Of a DNA stretch of 64,000 nt, positions 49,156 through 59,822 are shown in pieces. The notes under the pieces are model-generated. The model was given only the letters and a program-made list of their open reading frames with translations, was not told the DNA's origin and made no database searches. This DNA comes from Ovis canadensis (taxonomy: Eukaryota; Chordata; Mammalia; Artiodactyla; Bovidae): positions 224,526,001 to 224,590,000 of the forward strand of contig NC_091247.1 of assembly GCF_042477335.2 (NCBI RefSeq), written 5' to 3'. Within the stretch, counting starts at the first letter, position 1; each line of letters starts with the position of its first letter. A program made the translations under genes and the position numbers.

Positions 49156-49370
49156 GCCCAAGTTCTCCTGCCTCAGGTTCTTAAGCAAATTTAAAAGTTA
49201 ATCAATATCTTGTTCATTTATGATGCTAAATACTTTTCAAGTTTATTTCCTATTTTTAGATCCAAAGCTACACCACAAACAAGTACAACCAAGATGTTTT
49301 ATCTCACATTTACCTACTAAACTAGACGTTTTGGACGGCAGTAAAATTCCCCCTCTCCGTGTGTTCACAG

Positions 49371-49796
49371 AGATGCTGCAGTTCGTCAGCAATCAAGTGG
49401 GCGAGTTCCCTGACTTGTTCTCAGAGCCGCTCTGCGGCTCCTTCCCCGGCGGTGGCAGTGGCAATGGCAGCGGCAGCGGCGGCGGCAGCGGCAGCGGAGC
49501 CGGGAGTGGGGACCCCTCCGGGCAGCGGCCCTTCAGCCAGGTCCCGCTGCCGGCCTTCTCCCCCTCGGCCACCTCCTCGCAGGCTGCGACCCTCCAGGTC
49601 AAGGCGCCCGCTGCGTCGGGTCCCACCCCGCCAAGGGCGGCCCCAGTTCTGCAGCCCCGCCCCCAGCCGCAGCCCCCGCCCCCTGCCCCGCTGCCGCCGC
49701 AGACCGTCATGATCACCTCGACCTTCAGCACCGCTCCGCAGACGAGGATCATCCAGCAGCCCGTCATCTACCAGAATGCAGCTACCAGCTTTCAAG
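49371..49796 (+). CDS. SREBF2: SREBF2 exon 2 (residues 30-171)
   Basis: Follows gtgttcacag and begins G|AG-ATG-CTG, giving EMLQFVSNQVGEFPDLFSEP. This finishes the activation domain. Then comes a Gly/Ser tract (codons at about 49446-49512), a Ser/Pro/Ala-rich linker, a Pro/Gln run (LQPRPQPQPPPPAP) and the conserved QTVMITSTFSTAPQTRIIQQ. It ends TTT-CAA-G before GTGACT at 49797, phase 1. The Gly/Ser tract replaces the Ser-rich stretch of the human protein and is built from GGCAGC-type hexamers, so its length may vary. Low-complexity spacers here separate the activation domain from the DNA-binding region. Confidence 0.96.
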
Positions 49797-50818
49797 GTGA
49801 CTTGAGAACTCATGCCATAGCCTTTAGTGGGTTCAAAAGTTTTCAGGCCAGTCTGCAGATAACTGCGGAGGCAGATAGAGAAGCGTTCTGTCTTCCCTGG
49901 GGATGACGGAATCTTAGTGACCTAGCCTGGTCTGAATGAGGTTTTGGTTAACTGAGCCTGGTGGTGCAGGATCAGGTTCCTGCTCTTCAGGTACCTTAAT
50001 GTCTATTGGGCCTACTTCAGGGATTCGTGGTCACAGACTCCTGACAGGCACAGTAGGCTCAGGGCTATCCTGAGAACTAGAGGTGGAGGCTTGTATGAAG
50101 TGGGTCTTGAAACTTAACCCAGGCCCCAGGAGGATCACAGCTCCTGTAGGTTGAGAACCCAGCATCCAGCCAACATCTGAGCGTCTACCACCGAGAGGAG
50201 CACACCTTTGACGTGGGCCTTTGACCCTGTCTCCTGAAGTGGCGGGCCTTGGAGTGGGCCCTTAGCCGTGTGCAGAGTAAACCAGCAACTTTCTGCGCTG
50301 TGCAGTGTCCCAGCCCCTTTTCTTGGGTGGGATTTCTCTCTGACCCTGTGGGGAGCCCAGGGTGTGATTAGTCCTGCTGTACTAATTTATTTCACAGGCT
50401 CTGCCAGCTCTTCAGCAGGCTTCAGGGGTTTCAGGGCTGGGGAAAGGCGACAGGGCAAAAAGCCAAAACAGTCATCCCAAAGTACACTTTCCGTCATTTC
50501 CTGGGAGCCAGTGAAGCCCCAGGAATTGGTTCTGACATCTGTTAACTCGCTCACTGGGGACAGCCATATGCTGTTTAGCTCCCCTCACCTCCACTCCAGC
50601 ACCTGGAGTAATGAAGTAGCTTCTACTCATTCGCTCAGAAATTAAGGCAGCCCTCACAGGATCTCTTGTCCACTTGACCAGCTTGTGGACGGCTCTCCAC
50701 ATCCTGTCCAGAAGCAGGCAGGGAGCTGGGGTCCTTCCGAGGCACTCAGTTACAACGCAGCTGCAGTGACAGAATGCATTCCTCGTCCATGTGACTTTTC
50801 TTCTCCTCTCTTCCCAAG
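49797..50818 (+). other. SREBF2: SREBF2 intron 2
   Basis: GTGACT donor, ttcccaag acceptor. I see no interspersed repeat or exon inside. Confidence 0.85.
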
Positions 50819-51000
50819 TCCTTCAGCCTCAAGTCCAGAGCCTAGTGACCTCCTCCCAGGTGCAGCCAGTTGCCATCCAGCAGCAGGTGCAGACGGTGCA
50901 GGCCCAGCGGGTGCTGACGCAGACGGCCAATGGCACGCTGCAGACCCTGGCCCCGGCTACAGTGCAGACAGTGGCTGCACCCCAGGTGCAGCAGGTCCCG
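50819..51000 (+). CDS. SREBF2: SREBF2 exon 3 (Gln-rich region, residues 172-232)
   Basis: Encodes VLQPQVQSLVTSSQVQPVAI and QQQVQTVQAQRVLTQTANGT, then the TVAAPQVQQVP stretch. This glutamine-rich segment of SREBP-2 lies between the activation domain and the bHLH and is not shared with SREBP-1. It starts in phase after cccaag and ends CCG before GTAGGT, phase 0. Confidence 0.97.
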
Positions 51001-51488
51001 GTAGGTGGCTGGCAGGAGTTCCGGGAGGCCTTGGTAGGGGCTCTCGGCCAGTCTGTGATGGAGCATGGGGTCTACATACCAAGCAGGGCCAGCAGGGTTT
51101 GAGGGAGCCACTGGACCTTACGAGGCACCCATGAGACCCAGTAGAGATGACCTCTGTAGGTGGACACTGGCACTCCTATAAACTCAGTAAATGCTGGTGT
51201 AGTAACTTATTTGCACATGTAATGGGTATAAAACTGAAAACAGATGTGCTAAAATGTTTCTAAGACATGCATCACAGTGGACTGTATTTCTAATGAAGTA
51301 ATTTATCTTGAAAAATCCAGGTTTACCATTTTTGCTTCTCAGACATGTACCTGGCATTCCTCAGTTTGTCCATAATCAGATCTCTCTCCCCTCCACAGTC
51401 CCTCCGCGTCATGCCATCTCCACGCTAGCTAGGCTCCTGGCACTGCTCGCATTGAAGCCTTTCAACCTTCTATCCCAAGACCCTCTTT

Positions 51489-51707
51489 GTTGTTGTCGGT
51501 TAGTCGCTGAGTTGTAGCCGCTTCTTGCGAACCCCATGGACCGTGGCCTGCCAGCCTCCTCTGTCCATGGGATTTCCCAGGCAAGAAAACTGGAATGGGT
51601 TGCTATTTCTTTCTCAGGGGTATCTTCCTGACCCAGGGATCTAGCCACCTCTTCTGCATGGCAGGCAGATCCTTTACCACTGAGCCACTCCAGAAGCGAA
51701 GCCCCAA
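51489..51707 (-). repeat. Bov-tA SINE with target duplication
   Basis: Reverse-complement Bov-tA between copies of ACCCTCTTT (51480-51488 and 51708-51716). Confidence 0.9.
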
Positions 51708-51842
51708 ACCCTCTTTAGCTATGCTCTTTCTCCCCGTCAACCCAGTAGTCAAGTTACATTCTCAGTTTTATGAAAATTTTATCATTCTTGTCTGGAGGGT
51801 CTTTGCAGCAAGAAGTAACACAAAAGAGAAAAATAGCACTGC

Positions 51843-51963
51843 CAGGACTTCCCTGGTGGCCCAGTGGTTAGGACTTTACCCATCCACTGCAAGGGGTGTC
51901 GGTTCCATCCCTGGTCTGAGAACTTAAGGCCTCATACGCTGGATGGTGCAGCCAAAAAGAGGG
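51843..51963 (+). repeat. CHR-2 SINE next to exon 4 acceptor
   Basis: 'ggacttccctggtggcccag' to 'ctggatggtgcagccaaaaa'. Its A-rich end lies 39 bp before the first base of exon 4. Confidence 0.88.
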
Positions 51964-52002
51964 AAGAAGAGAAATACAGTGCTAGCTTCGTTTTCCATGC
52001 AG

Positions 52003-52149
52003 GTCCTGGTGCAGCCTCAGATCATCAAGACCGACTCGCTTGTCCTGACCACACTGAAGACAGATGGCAGCCCCGTGATGGCCGCAGTCCAGAACCCCGC
52101 CCTCACCGCCCTCACCACCCCCATCCAGACAGCCGCCCTGCAGGTTCCG
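52003..52149 (+). CDS. SREBF2: SREBF2 exon 4 (residues 233-281)
   Basis: 49 codons in phase 0: VLVQPQIIKTDSLVLTTLKT, then DGSPVMAAVQNPALTALTTP and IQTAALQVP. It continues the Gln/Thr/Val-rich region between the activation domain and the bHLH. The acceptor ccatgcag and donor GTAAGA are both good. Confidence 0.97.
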
Positions 52150-53539
52150 GTAAGAGCTGGGCTCCCTCTTTCCTGGGGGTATTAGGCCTCAGCGATGTTA
52201 ACAAAGCCTCCAGACCCTGCATAGATGCAGAAACTCTATAGAATGTGTCAGTCAAATTGCACAGTCATCCCTTTTTAGTTTTTTTTCCCCCTTGAGAAGT
52301 ACCAGCACCTAGTGTTATGTGGGAGTCCTAGGGTTTATGAGGAGCAAGGGAGGGACCGCAGAGGAGCTGCAGGTCCACATGGGACCATCCGCCTCTTAGG
52401 TCCTGCCGATGGGGGTTTAGCTTCTGAAGGACCCTAGGCAGGGAAGGGCTTCAAGGTGGGTCATGCAAGGTCCCTTACTTAAGGTGTAGGGTCTTGGTCA
52501 CTGTCCGCATCTTGTGGCCGGAGAGTCTGACAGAGAAAAGTGATCAGAAGTCAAAAGTAAGCATTATTCATAAAAGCCGAAAACCAGAATCAACCCAGCT
52601 ATCCATCCAAAAAGAACTATTGATACAGCTACATGGCTGGCCTTCAGAAATAGTATGCTGAGCAAAAAATCACAAAGAATTCATGCTGATGTTTCCAGGG
52701 TATGAAGTTTAAGAAGACAGTGATAGGGGTCAGAGCAGTGATTACAAAGACGGGGAAGGGGCGTGTGGGAACTTTCTCGGGAAACAGAAAGGGTCTGTGT
52801 CTTCATCAGGGTTATTTTATGCTGGTTACACACACTGTGTTACATACATCACAATTCCATTAAGTTGTACAGTTGAAATGTGTACTTTTGATTGTGAATT
52901 ATTTCTTGATGACTCATGCATTTGAGAAGCGTTTTATCTGCTCATTGGCCATTTGGATATTGAGGCCATTTGTTGAAGAAAATAAAACTAAAATTAGTGA
53001 AAATAGAAACCAAGAGAAAGAAAAGCAGATCTGAGGGGAAAACAGGGGGATGCCTCCATAGTTGGTGTGTTTATTTATTAAAATGGCTCTGATTGTCACT
53101 TCTGCCCTTGAGGTTTTTGATGGTCAAACTGTATAAGGAAATCCAGTAAGTTAATTCTCCGTCATGTGAGAGGAAAAGTGTGTCACACACAGGAGAAAGT
53201 TTTGTGGTTGGTGCAGCATTGTACGCGAGCTCAGAGGCGGCTGACGGGTTGACAGCAAAGCAGAAAGTAGACATTCTCTGTCATCCTTACACCAAAGGTT
53301 GGCGTTGACCCACACTGATGCTGTTGTGGCACAGGCTAACCAGCAGTGACTCTGAAAGGGCACAGTGCCCAAAACACCGTGGCTCCCAGGGCTTCCAGAC
53401 TTGATGATCCCAAGCAGGGCATCAGACCACACCAAGCATGTTCAGGTGATGCCACATGGCCAGGGCCAGCGGGTTCGTGTCCTGAGGTTGCTTTCCTCAC
53501 GCTAACCAGGCCATCATTCTGCCCTTGTGTCTGTTCTAG
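52150..53539 (+). other. SREBF2: SREBF2 intron 4
   Basis: GTAAGA donor, gttctag acceptor. Bases 52555-52915 are L1-like. The rest shows nothing I can name. Confidence 0.85.
52555..52915 (+). repeat. Old L1 3' fragment
   Basis: 'attattcataaaagccgaaa', 'tcaacccagctatccatcca' and 'aattccattaagttgtacag' phrases. Confidence 0.65.
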
Positions 53540-53761
53540 ACCCTGGTGGGCAGCAATGGGACCATTCTGACCACGATGCCTGTGATGATGGGACAGGAGA
53601 AGGTCCCCATTAAGCAGGTCCCTGGGGGAGTCAAGCAGCTCGAGCCTCCCAAGGAAGGAGAAAGGCGGACGACACACAACATCATCGAGAAGCGGTATCG
53701 CTCCTCCATCAACGACAAAATCATTGAGTTGAAGGACCTGGTCATGGGGACTGATGCCAAG
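53540..53761 (+). CDS. SREBF2: SREBF2 exon 5 (basic region and helix 1, residues 282-355)
   Basis: Encodes [20 protein letters not shown], a linker, then [20 protein letters not shown] and [14 protein letters not shown]. The basic region keeps His327, Glu331 and Arg335 contacts of E-box bHLH proteins. It also keeps the SREBP-specific Tyr at residue 334 where other bHLH factors have Arg; that Tyr lets SREBPs bind SRE sites as well as E-boxes. Helix 1 and part of the loop follow. 74 codons in phase 0, donor GTGGGT. Confidence 0.98.
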
Positions 53762-54756
53762 GTGGGTGTCAAGCAGAATTTTGTCTCATGCCCCGTCGTC
53801 TCCCCTCTGTCTGTCTTTGCTCTGGGAATTTAGGGAAGACCCAGGCCCAAGCAAGTGAATGCAAGAATAGTTAAAGGTGCTTTCTTATTAAAGCATCTTG
53901 GTGTTTTGAAATTCTATAAAGTGTTAGCTGTTGGGAGTTGGCCAGGCAGTAGCTTGCCTGGACCTTTGACTCTGCTCTGCAATGATGGCTACTCACCGCT
54001 CCCCCCACAACCACCATGTCACAGGCCCCTGCTGCTCACTGATGGCCAAGTACAGGACCACGTGCACCTCTTAGTCAGCCGATGGCATTTTTGGCAAATG
54101 TTTAATCATATTCAGGGATGGCTAGCAATATTTTAACCTTTTAGGGAGGAGATAAAATGTAGATTGGGTCTTTGACCAAGAACAAATAAGAAGAAATTTA
54201 TTTTTCATGTATTTCTGGTATTTCAATTAATGTATCTTTTGGCTTTGCCATGTAGATTTTTAAATCTATTATCTGTTTATCTTTACCTCTGTTTTCAAAG
54301 AAAATACAGTTTTCTTGGTAGCCCTCAAACCTGAAAGGTACTGATACACCTTTATTTAAGATAACCATCCAACAGTGCTCTGGTTTTTTGTCGCTTATTT
54401 TCCTTAAAGTTTGTTTTGGTGCTAGGGTTATTACAAGAAGTAGGAATAACAGCTCATATTTAGTGCTGCTGTGTGCCAGGCCAGAGGCTAAGCTCTTTAC
54501 ACATATTATCTCTTTTAACCCTCATGGCAAGCCTATGACTCATATATTGTCATTATCCCTATTTCACAGAGGAGGAAAAGTGAGGTTCAGAGATGCTGAG
54601 TAACTTGTCCTGCGTTACACAGCTAGTTAGTGGAAGAATCAGGATCTGAACCCAGCAAGGACCTCCCACTCTAGAACCTGAGCTCTGGGCCTCTGCTGCC
54701 CTCACTGTGCAGGCTGGTCTGATGCCGCTGTGTTTCTCACCCGTCTTCCTTCCCAG
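53762..54756 (+). other. SREBF2: SREBF2 intron 5
   Basis: GTGGGT donor, ccttcccag acceptor, with a MIR in its 3' half. Confidence 0.88.
54440..54660 (-). repeat. MIR SINE, nearly complete
   Basis: 'aacagctcatatttagtgct', 'ctgtgtgccaggccagaggc', 'gttacacagctagttagtgg'; antisense MIR ending about 100 bp before exon 6. Confidence 0.85.
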
Positions 54757-54871
54757 ATGCACAAGTCTGGCGTTCTGAGGAAGGCCATCGACTACATCAA
54801 ATACTTGCAGCAGGTCAATCATAAACTGCGCCAGGAGAACATGGTGCTGAAGCTGGCCAATCAGAAGAGCA
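54757..54871 (+). CDS. SREBF2: SREBF2 exon 6 (helix 2 and leucine zipper)
   Basis: Encodes MHKSGVLRKAIDYIKYLQQV and NHKLRQENMVLKLANQKS: the end of the loop, helix 2 and the leucine zipper through which SREBP-2 dimerises and is bound by importin-beta. Begins phase 0, ends phase 1 at a GTGAGT donor. Confidence 0.98.
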
Positions 54872-55070
54872 GTGAGTGTGCTCATTGTAGGAGGGGTCCT
54901 GTGCTGGGCTGGGGAGGCCCATGGGTATGTGGGGGAGGCCCATGGGTATGTGTGCGAGGCGCCGCCACGGGCGAAGCTGCAGCAGGGGCTCTGCATCCCT
55001 CCTAGCCCTGCCCTGGCCCAGGCTGAGTGTTATAAAACCGACCGTTTGCCAGGCAGGGTTTTCTTTACAG
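54872..55070 (+). other. SREBF2: SREBF2 intron 6 (199 bp)
   Basis: Very short intron, GTGAGT donor and ctttacag acceptor. It contains a 21-bp tandem duplicate (54911-54952). Retention would reach a stop near 55005. Confidence 0.9.
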
Positions 55071-55252
55071 AGCTCCTGAAGGGCATTGACCTGGGCAGCC
55101 TGGTGGACAATGACGTGGACTTGAAGATCGATGACTTTAATCAGAATGTCCTTCTGATGTCGCCTCCGGCCTCCGACTCAGGATCCCAGGCCGGCTTCTC
55201 CCCCTACTCCATCGACTCAGAGCCAGGAAGCCCTCTATTGGATGATGCAAAG
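55071..55252 (+). CDS. SREBF2: SREBF2 exon 7 (residues to 454)
   Basis: Encodes LLKGIDLGSLVDNDVDLKID, then DFNQNVLLMSPPASDSGSQA and GFSPYSIDSEPGSPLLDDAK. It holds the Ser/Pro-rich segment after the zipper that lies N-terminal to the first membrane helix. The SPYSIDSEPGSPLL stretch resembles the phospho-degron region recognised by FBXW7 in SREBPs. The exon ends phase 0 at a GTAATG donor. The membrane helices, luminal loop and SCAP-binding C-terminus are beyond the window. Confidence 0.97.
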
Positions 55253-56389
55253 GTAATGAGCTTTGGAAATCCCTAACCGTGGGAATCTCTCCCATCTCTT
55301 GTAGTTAATAGTGGGGAGATTGCAGACAGAGGTCCAGGACAGGTGTTCAGAGGCCTCAGGCTGGAGAGGAGCAAGAATTCTGTGAAACTAGGCACATACT
55401 GAAAACTAAAGAAAAAGAAGACTGATTCTATGTGGGGAGACAGCCCCTGGTTTTATTGGTCTTTGCTGAAAGGGCCCATCAGAGAGAAATAAGGGCCAAG
55501 TCCAGAACGGGGACACACAGCAGCTGTCAGGCAGAGCTGGGAGTTGGTGGCGATGCCTCATTGCTTTCCTCGCCTGTAATGAGCCTGGCAAGACTGCTTT
55601 GTGAGGTTGTTCAGTTGGGTTAGGATGAAGCTGCCTTTGGGTCCTCTTTGGGAAATGATTACAATTTGCAGTCTTAACAGATAACATTCCTACCAAGGGC
55701 CTTTAATTGTGGAAGAAAGCCCATGACAATTGTTTAATGGAGTTAGTTAGAAGAGACTCAAGCCTAATGATTTTCCTAGGACCCTGTGGAGACCACTGGG
55801 GTTTGTGCTGTATTTTGACACTGGCAGTTTCTGGCTTCAAAAGCACAAGTTTCCTTCTACCATAAGTTGTTGATCAGACTATTTATTGTAGCATCTGCTT
55901 AATTTTATTAAGGAAGCTGTATTTTTGAAATATTTTATAAGTGTGATTCTGTTTGGAAACACAAGTCCATATGACATATACCTTGAATTGGTTAAGTGTC
56001 TGAATCATTAGAAGAAATTTTCAAGTGGCTTAAAAACGTTGAAAAGGAATGACATGTATGTACACACTGGGAGTCGGAGGAGAGCCGACTCCAGTCTGGT
56101 TCCCCAGGCCGGCAGAGCCTCTGCCTCCAGTTCTGTGAAATGGGGAGAAAACAATGTTGTGGGTTTAGAATAGGTAAGCTTCTGAAAGTAGGTTCATACT
56201 AAAGTATGGTCTTTAATCAACTTGGAGGTATAATTTATATGTGATAAAATACACCTATTTTACTGTATTGCACAATAAGTGTTTTAATAAATATGTACAC
56301 TTATGTAACTCACGATAATCATGGTATAGAGGAAAGAACTGGAAGTATTTTTTCTAAGATCAGGTGGAAGACAGAAATGCCCAGAGGAA

Positions 56390-56515
56390 TTCCCTGGTGG
56401 TCCAGTGGCTAGGACTCGACACTTTCACTGCCAGTGGCCCAGGTTTGCTCCCTGGTCGATGAACTAAGATACCATAAGCTGCACTGCATGACCCCCCCCA
56501 CCGAAAAAAAGACAA
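56390..56515 (+). repeat. CHR-2 SINE
   Basis: 'gaattccctggtggtccagt' through 'gctccctggtcgatgaacta', tail degenerated to ccccccc and aaaaaaa. Confidence 0.8.
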
Positions 56516-57755
56516 AGATGCCCACTCTTGCCACTTTATTCAACATAGAATTGGAAATCCTAAAAAAGAAGTTAAAAGGAATCCAAATTGAAAAGGAAGA
56601 AGTAAAACTGTCACTGTTTGCAGATGGCATGATGCTATATATAGAAAATTCTAGAGATGCCACCAAAAAAACTACTAGATTAATAAGTTTAGCAAGATTG
56701 CAGGATATAAAATTAATATATAGAAATTGGTTGCATTTCTATACTAACAAAGTGCCAGAAAGAGAAATTAAGAAAACTATCTCATTTGCAGTTGCATCGG
56801 AAAGAATAACATATCTAGGAATAAAGCTGACTAAGTAGCTAAAAGACCTGTACTAAAAGAACTGTAAGACACTGATGAAAGAAACCTCTGACAGTGATGT
56901 GATGGACATAGATGGAACATACATTGTGCTTGTAGACTGCAAGAATTAATACTGCTAAAATGACCATACTCCTCAAGATTCAGTGCAATCCCTATTAAAA
57001 TACCAAGGACATTTTTCACAGAGCTAGAAAAAAAAAATCCTAAAATTTATATGGCAACACACAGGACCCCAAGTAGCCAAACAGTCTTCAGAAAGAACAG
57101 TAGAGCTGGAGGTAGCAGGTTCCCTGATTTCAGTAATCAAAAAAGTATGGTATTGGCACAAAACAGATACATAGATCCATGGAACAGAATACAAAGCCCA
57201 GAAATAAACCTACTTATGTGGTCAGTCAACCTGTGACAAAGGAGGCGAGGCTATATAAAGGGGGGAAATGATGGCTTCATCAGTAAATACTGCTGGGAAA
57301 ACAGGACAGCTCCATGCAAGAGAGTCAGATGTACTACTTTCTCAGACCATCTACAAAAATAAACTCAGAACAGATTAAGGACTTAAATGTAAGACCTGAA
57401 ACCATAAAACTCCCAGAAGAAAACAGGCAGTATGCTCTTTATTACCTGTCTCAGCAATATTTTTTTGAGTATGTCTCCTCAGGCAAGGGAAACAAAAGCA
57501 AAAATAAACAAATGGGACAACAGCAAACTAAAAAGCTTTTGCAGCAAAAGAAACTATCAGCAAAATAAAAGGACCACCTACAGAATGGAAGATGGTATTT
57601 CTCTGATAAGGGGTTAATATCCAAAATAAGCAAAGAACTTGGAGGATTCAACATCGGAAGAATAAGCAATTTAAAAATGGACCTAGGACACAAACATTTT
57701 CCCAGAGAAGACATACAAATGGCTAACAGGCTCATGAAAAGGTTCAACATCAGTT
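56516..57755 (+). mobile_element. L1 ORF2 fragment, part 1
   Basis: Sense L1 ORF2: a reverse transcriptase segment with LSLFADGMMLYIEN (the FADD-type catalytic box reads FADG, so the second Asp is lost), then downstream ORF2 phrases such as 'gaacagaatacaaagcccag'. Stops and shifts throughout. It is interrupted at 57756 by a BovB and continues at 58636. Confidence 0.85.
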
Positions 57756-57763
57756 ATCATCAG

Positions 57764-58635
57764 TTCAGTTCAGTGTAGCTGCTCAGTCGTGTCCGACTCT
57801 TTGCGACCCCATGAATTGCAGCACACCAGGCCTCCCTGTACGTCACTAACTCCTGGAGTTCACCCAAACTCATTTCCTTCGAGTTGGTGATGCCATCCAG
57901 CCATCTCATCCTCTGTCATCCCCTTCTCCTGCCCCCAGTCCGTCCCAGCATCAGAGTCTTTTCCAATGAGTCAGCTCTTCACATGCCTTGATTCATGGAC
58001 CTAACATTCCAGGTTCCTATGCAGTATTGCTCTTTACAGCATCGGACCTTGCTTCTATCACCAGTCACATCCACAACTGGGTATCGTGTTTGCTTTGGCT
58101 CCATCCCTTCATTCTTTCTGGAGTTATTTTTCCACTGATCTCCAGTAGCATATTGGGCACCTACTGACCTGTGGAGTTCCTCTTTCAGTATCCTATCATT
58201 TTGCCTTTTCATACTGTTCATGGGGTTTTCAAGGCGAGAATACTGAAGTGGTTTGCCATTCCCTTCTCCAGTGGACCACATTCTGTTAGACCTCTCCACC
58301 ATGACCTGCCCATCTTGGGTGGCCCCGCACGGCATGGCTTAGTTACACTGAGTTAGACAAGGCTGTGGTCCTCGTGTGATTAGATTGACTGGTTTTCTGT
58401 GAGTATGGTTTCAGTGTGTCTGCCCTCTGATGCCTTTCACAACACCTACAGTCTTACTTGGGTTTCTCTTACCTTGGACGTGGGGTATCTCTTCACGGCT
58501 GCTCCAGCCAAGCTCAGCCACTGCTCCTTACCTTGGACTAGGGGTATCTCCTCACAGCCGCCCCTCCTGACCTTGACTGTGGAGTAGCTTCTCTTGGCCC
58601 TCCTGCGTCGGAGCAGCCACTGCTCCTTCCCAGTA
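57764..58635 (-). mobile_element. Internally deleted BovB derivative
   Basis: About 870 bp on the minus strand. It keeps the BovB 5' region (58635 down to about 57977, including the start of the endonuclease with GTWNVRSMNQ) joined directly to the BovB 3' end (about 57976-57764). Some 2.4 kb of endonuclease and RT is missing. The copies of ATCATCAG at 57756-57763 and 58636-58643 look like a target duplication in the surrounding L1. Confidence 0.8.
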
Positions 58636-59310
58636 ATCATCAGGGAAATGCAAATCAGAACCATGGTGAGATACCACCTCACACCTGTCAGAGTGGCTGT
58701 TATCAAAAAGACAACAAATAACAAGTGTTGGTGAGAATGTGGAGAAGAGAACCCTAGTGCACTGTTGGTGGGAATGTAAATTGGTGCAGCCATTCTCGAA
58801 AGCTTCCCTGGTGGCTCAGACAGTGAAGAACCTGCCCGCAGGGTGGGAGACCTGGCTTCATCCCCTGGAGAAGGAAATGGCAACCCACTCCAATGTTCTT
58901 GCCTGGAGAATCCCATGGACAGAGGAGCCTGGTGGGCTACAGTCCATGGGGCCGAAAAGAGTCGGACACGACTGTGTGAGTAACACACACACTATGGAAA
59001 GCAGTATGGAGGGAGGTTCCTAAAAAAAGGTTTAAAGTAGAACTACCACCCAATTCAGCAGTTCCTCTTCTGGGTATTTTCTGAAGAAAACAAATACCAA
59101 TTTGAAAAGATATATGTACTCTTGTGTTTATTGCAGCCTTATTCACAATAGTCAAGGTATGGAAGCCACCTAAGTGCCTATAAATAGATGGATGGGTAAA
59201 GAAGATGTGGTATACATGCAATGAAATATTAGCCATTAAAAATAATGAACTCTTACCATTTGCGACACTGTGGATGGACCTAGAGGGTATTATACTAAAG
59301 TGAAGTTAGT
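58636..59310 (+). mobile_element. L1 ORF2 fragment, part 2
   Basis: Continues the L1: 'cagggaaatgcaaatcagaa', 'gtgagataccacctcacacc', 'gcagccttattcacaatagt'. Interrupted by a Bov-tA at 58798-58994. Confidence 0.85.
58798..58994 (+). repeat. Bov-tA SINE inside L1
   Basis: 'cttccctggtggctcagaca' to 'agagtcggacacgactgtgt'; L1 sequence resumes afterwards with 'actatggaaagcagtatgga'. Confidence 0.9.
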
Positions 59311-59317
59311 CAGAGAA

Positions 59318-59590
59318 TGACAGGTGTTGGCAAGGATTTGGAGAGAAGGGAACCCTCACCCAGCTGTTGTGGGAATGTCAGTTGGTGCAGCCATTATGGA
59401 AAGTAGTATGGAGGTTCCTCAAAAAGTTTAAAAGACAATTACCGTCCAATTCAGCAGTTCCACTTCTGGCTATTTTTCTGAAGAAAAAAAGCAATAAAAA
59501 AGAATGAAATTTCGTGACAACCTGTATGATCCTAGAGGCTGTTATGCTAAGTGAAATGAGTCAGAGAAAGCTTACCACACATAATTTCAC
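59318..59590 (+). mobile_element. Second overlapping L1 segment
   Basis: Repeats L1 content already present at 58730-59080 ('gtcagttggtgcagccatta', 'tccaattcagcagttccact') and then jumps to the 3' part of ORF2. It is either a duplicate of the first L1 or an independent copy. Confidence 0.75.
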
Positions 59591-59594
59591 TTAT

Positions 59595-59822
59595 CAGTTC
59601 AGTTGCTCAGTTGTGTCCAACTCTTTGTGACCCCATGAATCACAGCACACCAGGCCTCCCTGCCTGTACATCACCAACTCCCGGAGTCTACCCAAACCCA
59701 TGTCCATCGAGTTGGTGATGCCATCCAGCCATCTCATCCTCTGTTGTCCCCTTCTTCTCCTGCCCCTAATCTTTCCCAGCATTAGGGTCTTTTCCAGTGA
59801 GTCAACTCTTCGCATGAGATGG
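59595..59822 (-). mobile_element. BovB 3' end, left part of a split copy
   Basis: About 228 bp of BovB 3' end in antisense ending at 'catgagatggcc'. The matching upstream part resumes at 63171, so this copy was split by the BovB between. Confidence 0.8.

Larger units (their letters stand above)
25284..49370 (+). other. SREBF2: SREBF2 intron 1 (24.1 kb)
   Basis: GTGAGT donor and gttcacag acceptor. It contains the 3' part of the CpG island and many SINE, MIR and L1 fragments listed separately. The remaining stretches (about 29.9-31.7 kb, 32.2-34.5 kb, 34.8-36.8 kb, 37.1-38.7 kb, 39.5-42.7 kb and 46.6-49.0 kb) show no exon that I can support. Confidence 0.9.
51001..52002 (+). other. SREBF2: SREBF2 intron 3
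   Basis: GTAGGT donor, ccatgcag acceptor. It holds a Bov-tA and a CHR-2 SINE, which together make up about a third of it. Confidence 0.88.

Noticed and set aside
49359-49813. Alternative-frame open readings over SREBF2 exon 2 on both strands
   Set aside because: They are produced by the GC-rich Gly/Ser and Pro/Gln repeats. The SREBP-2 frame explains the sequence and splices correctly.
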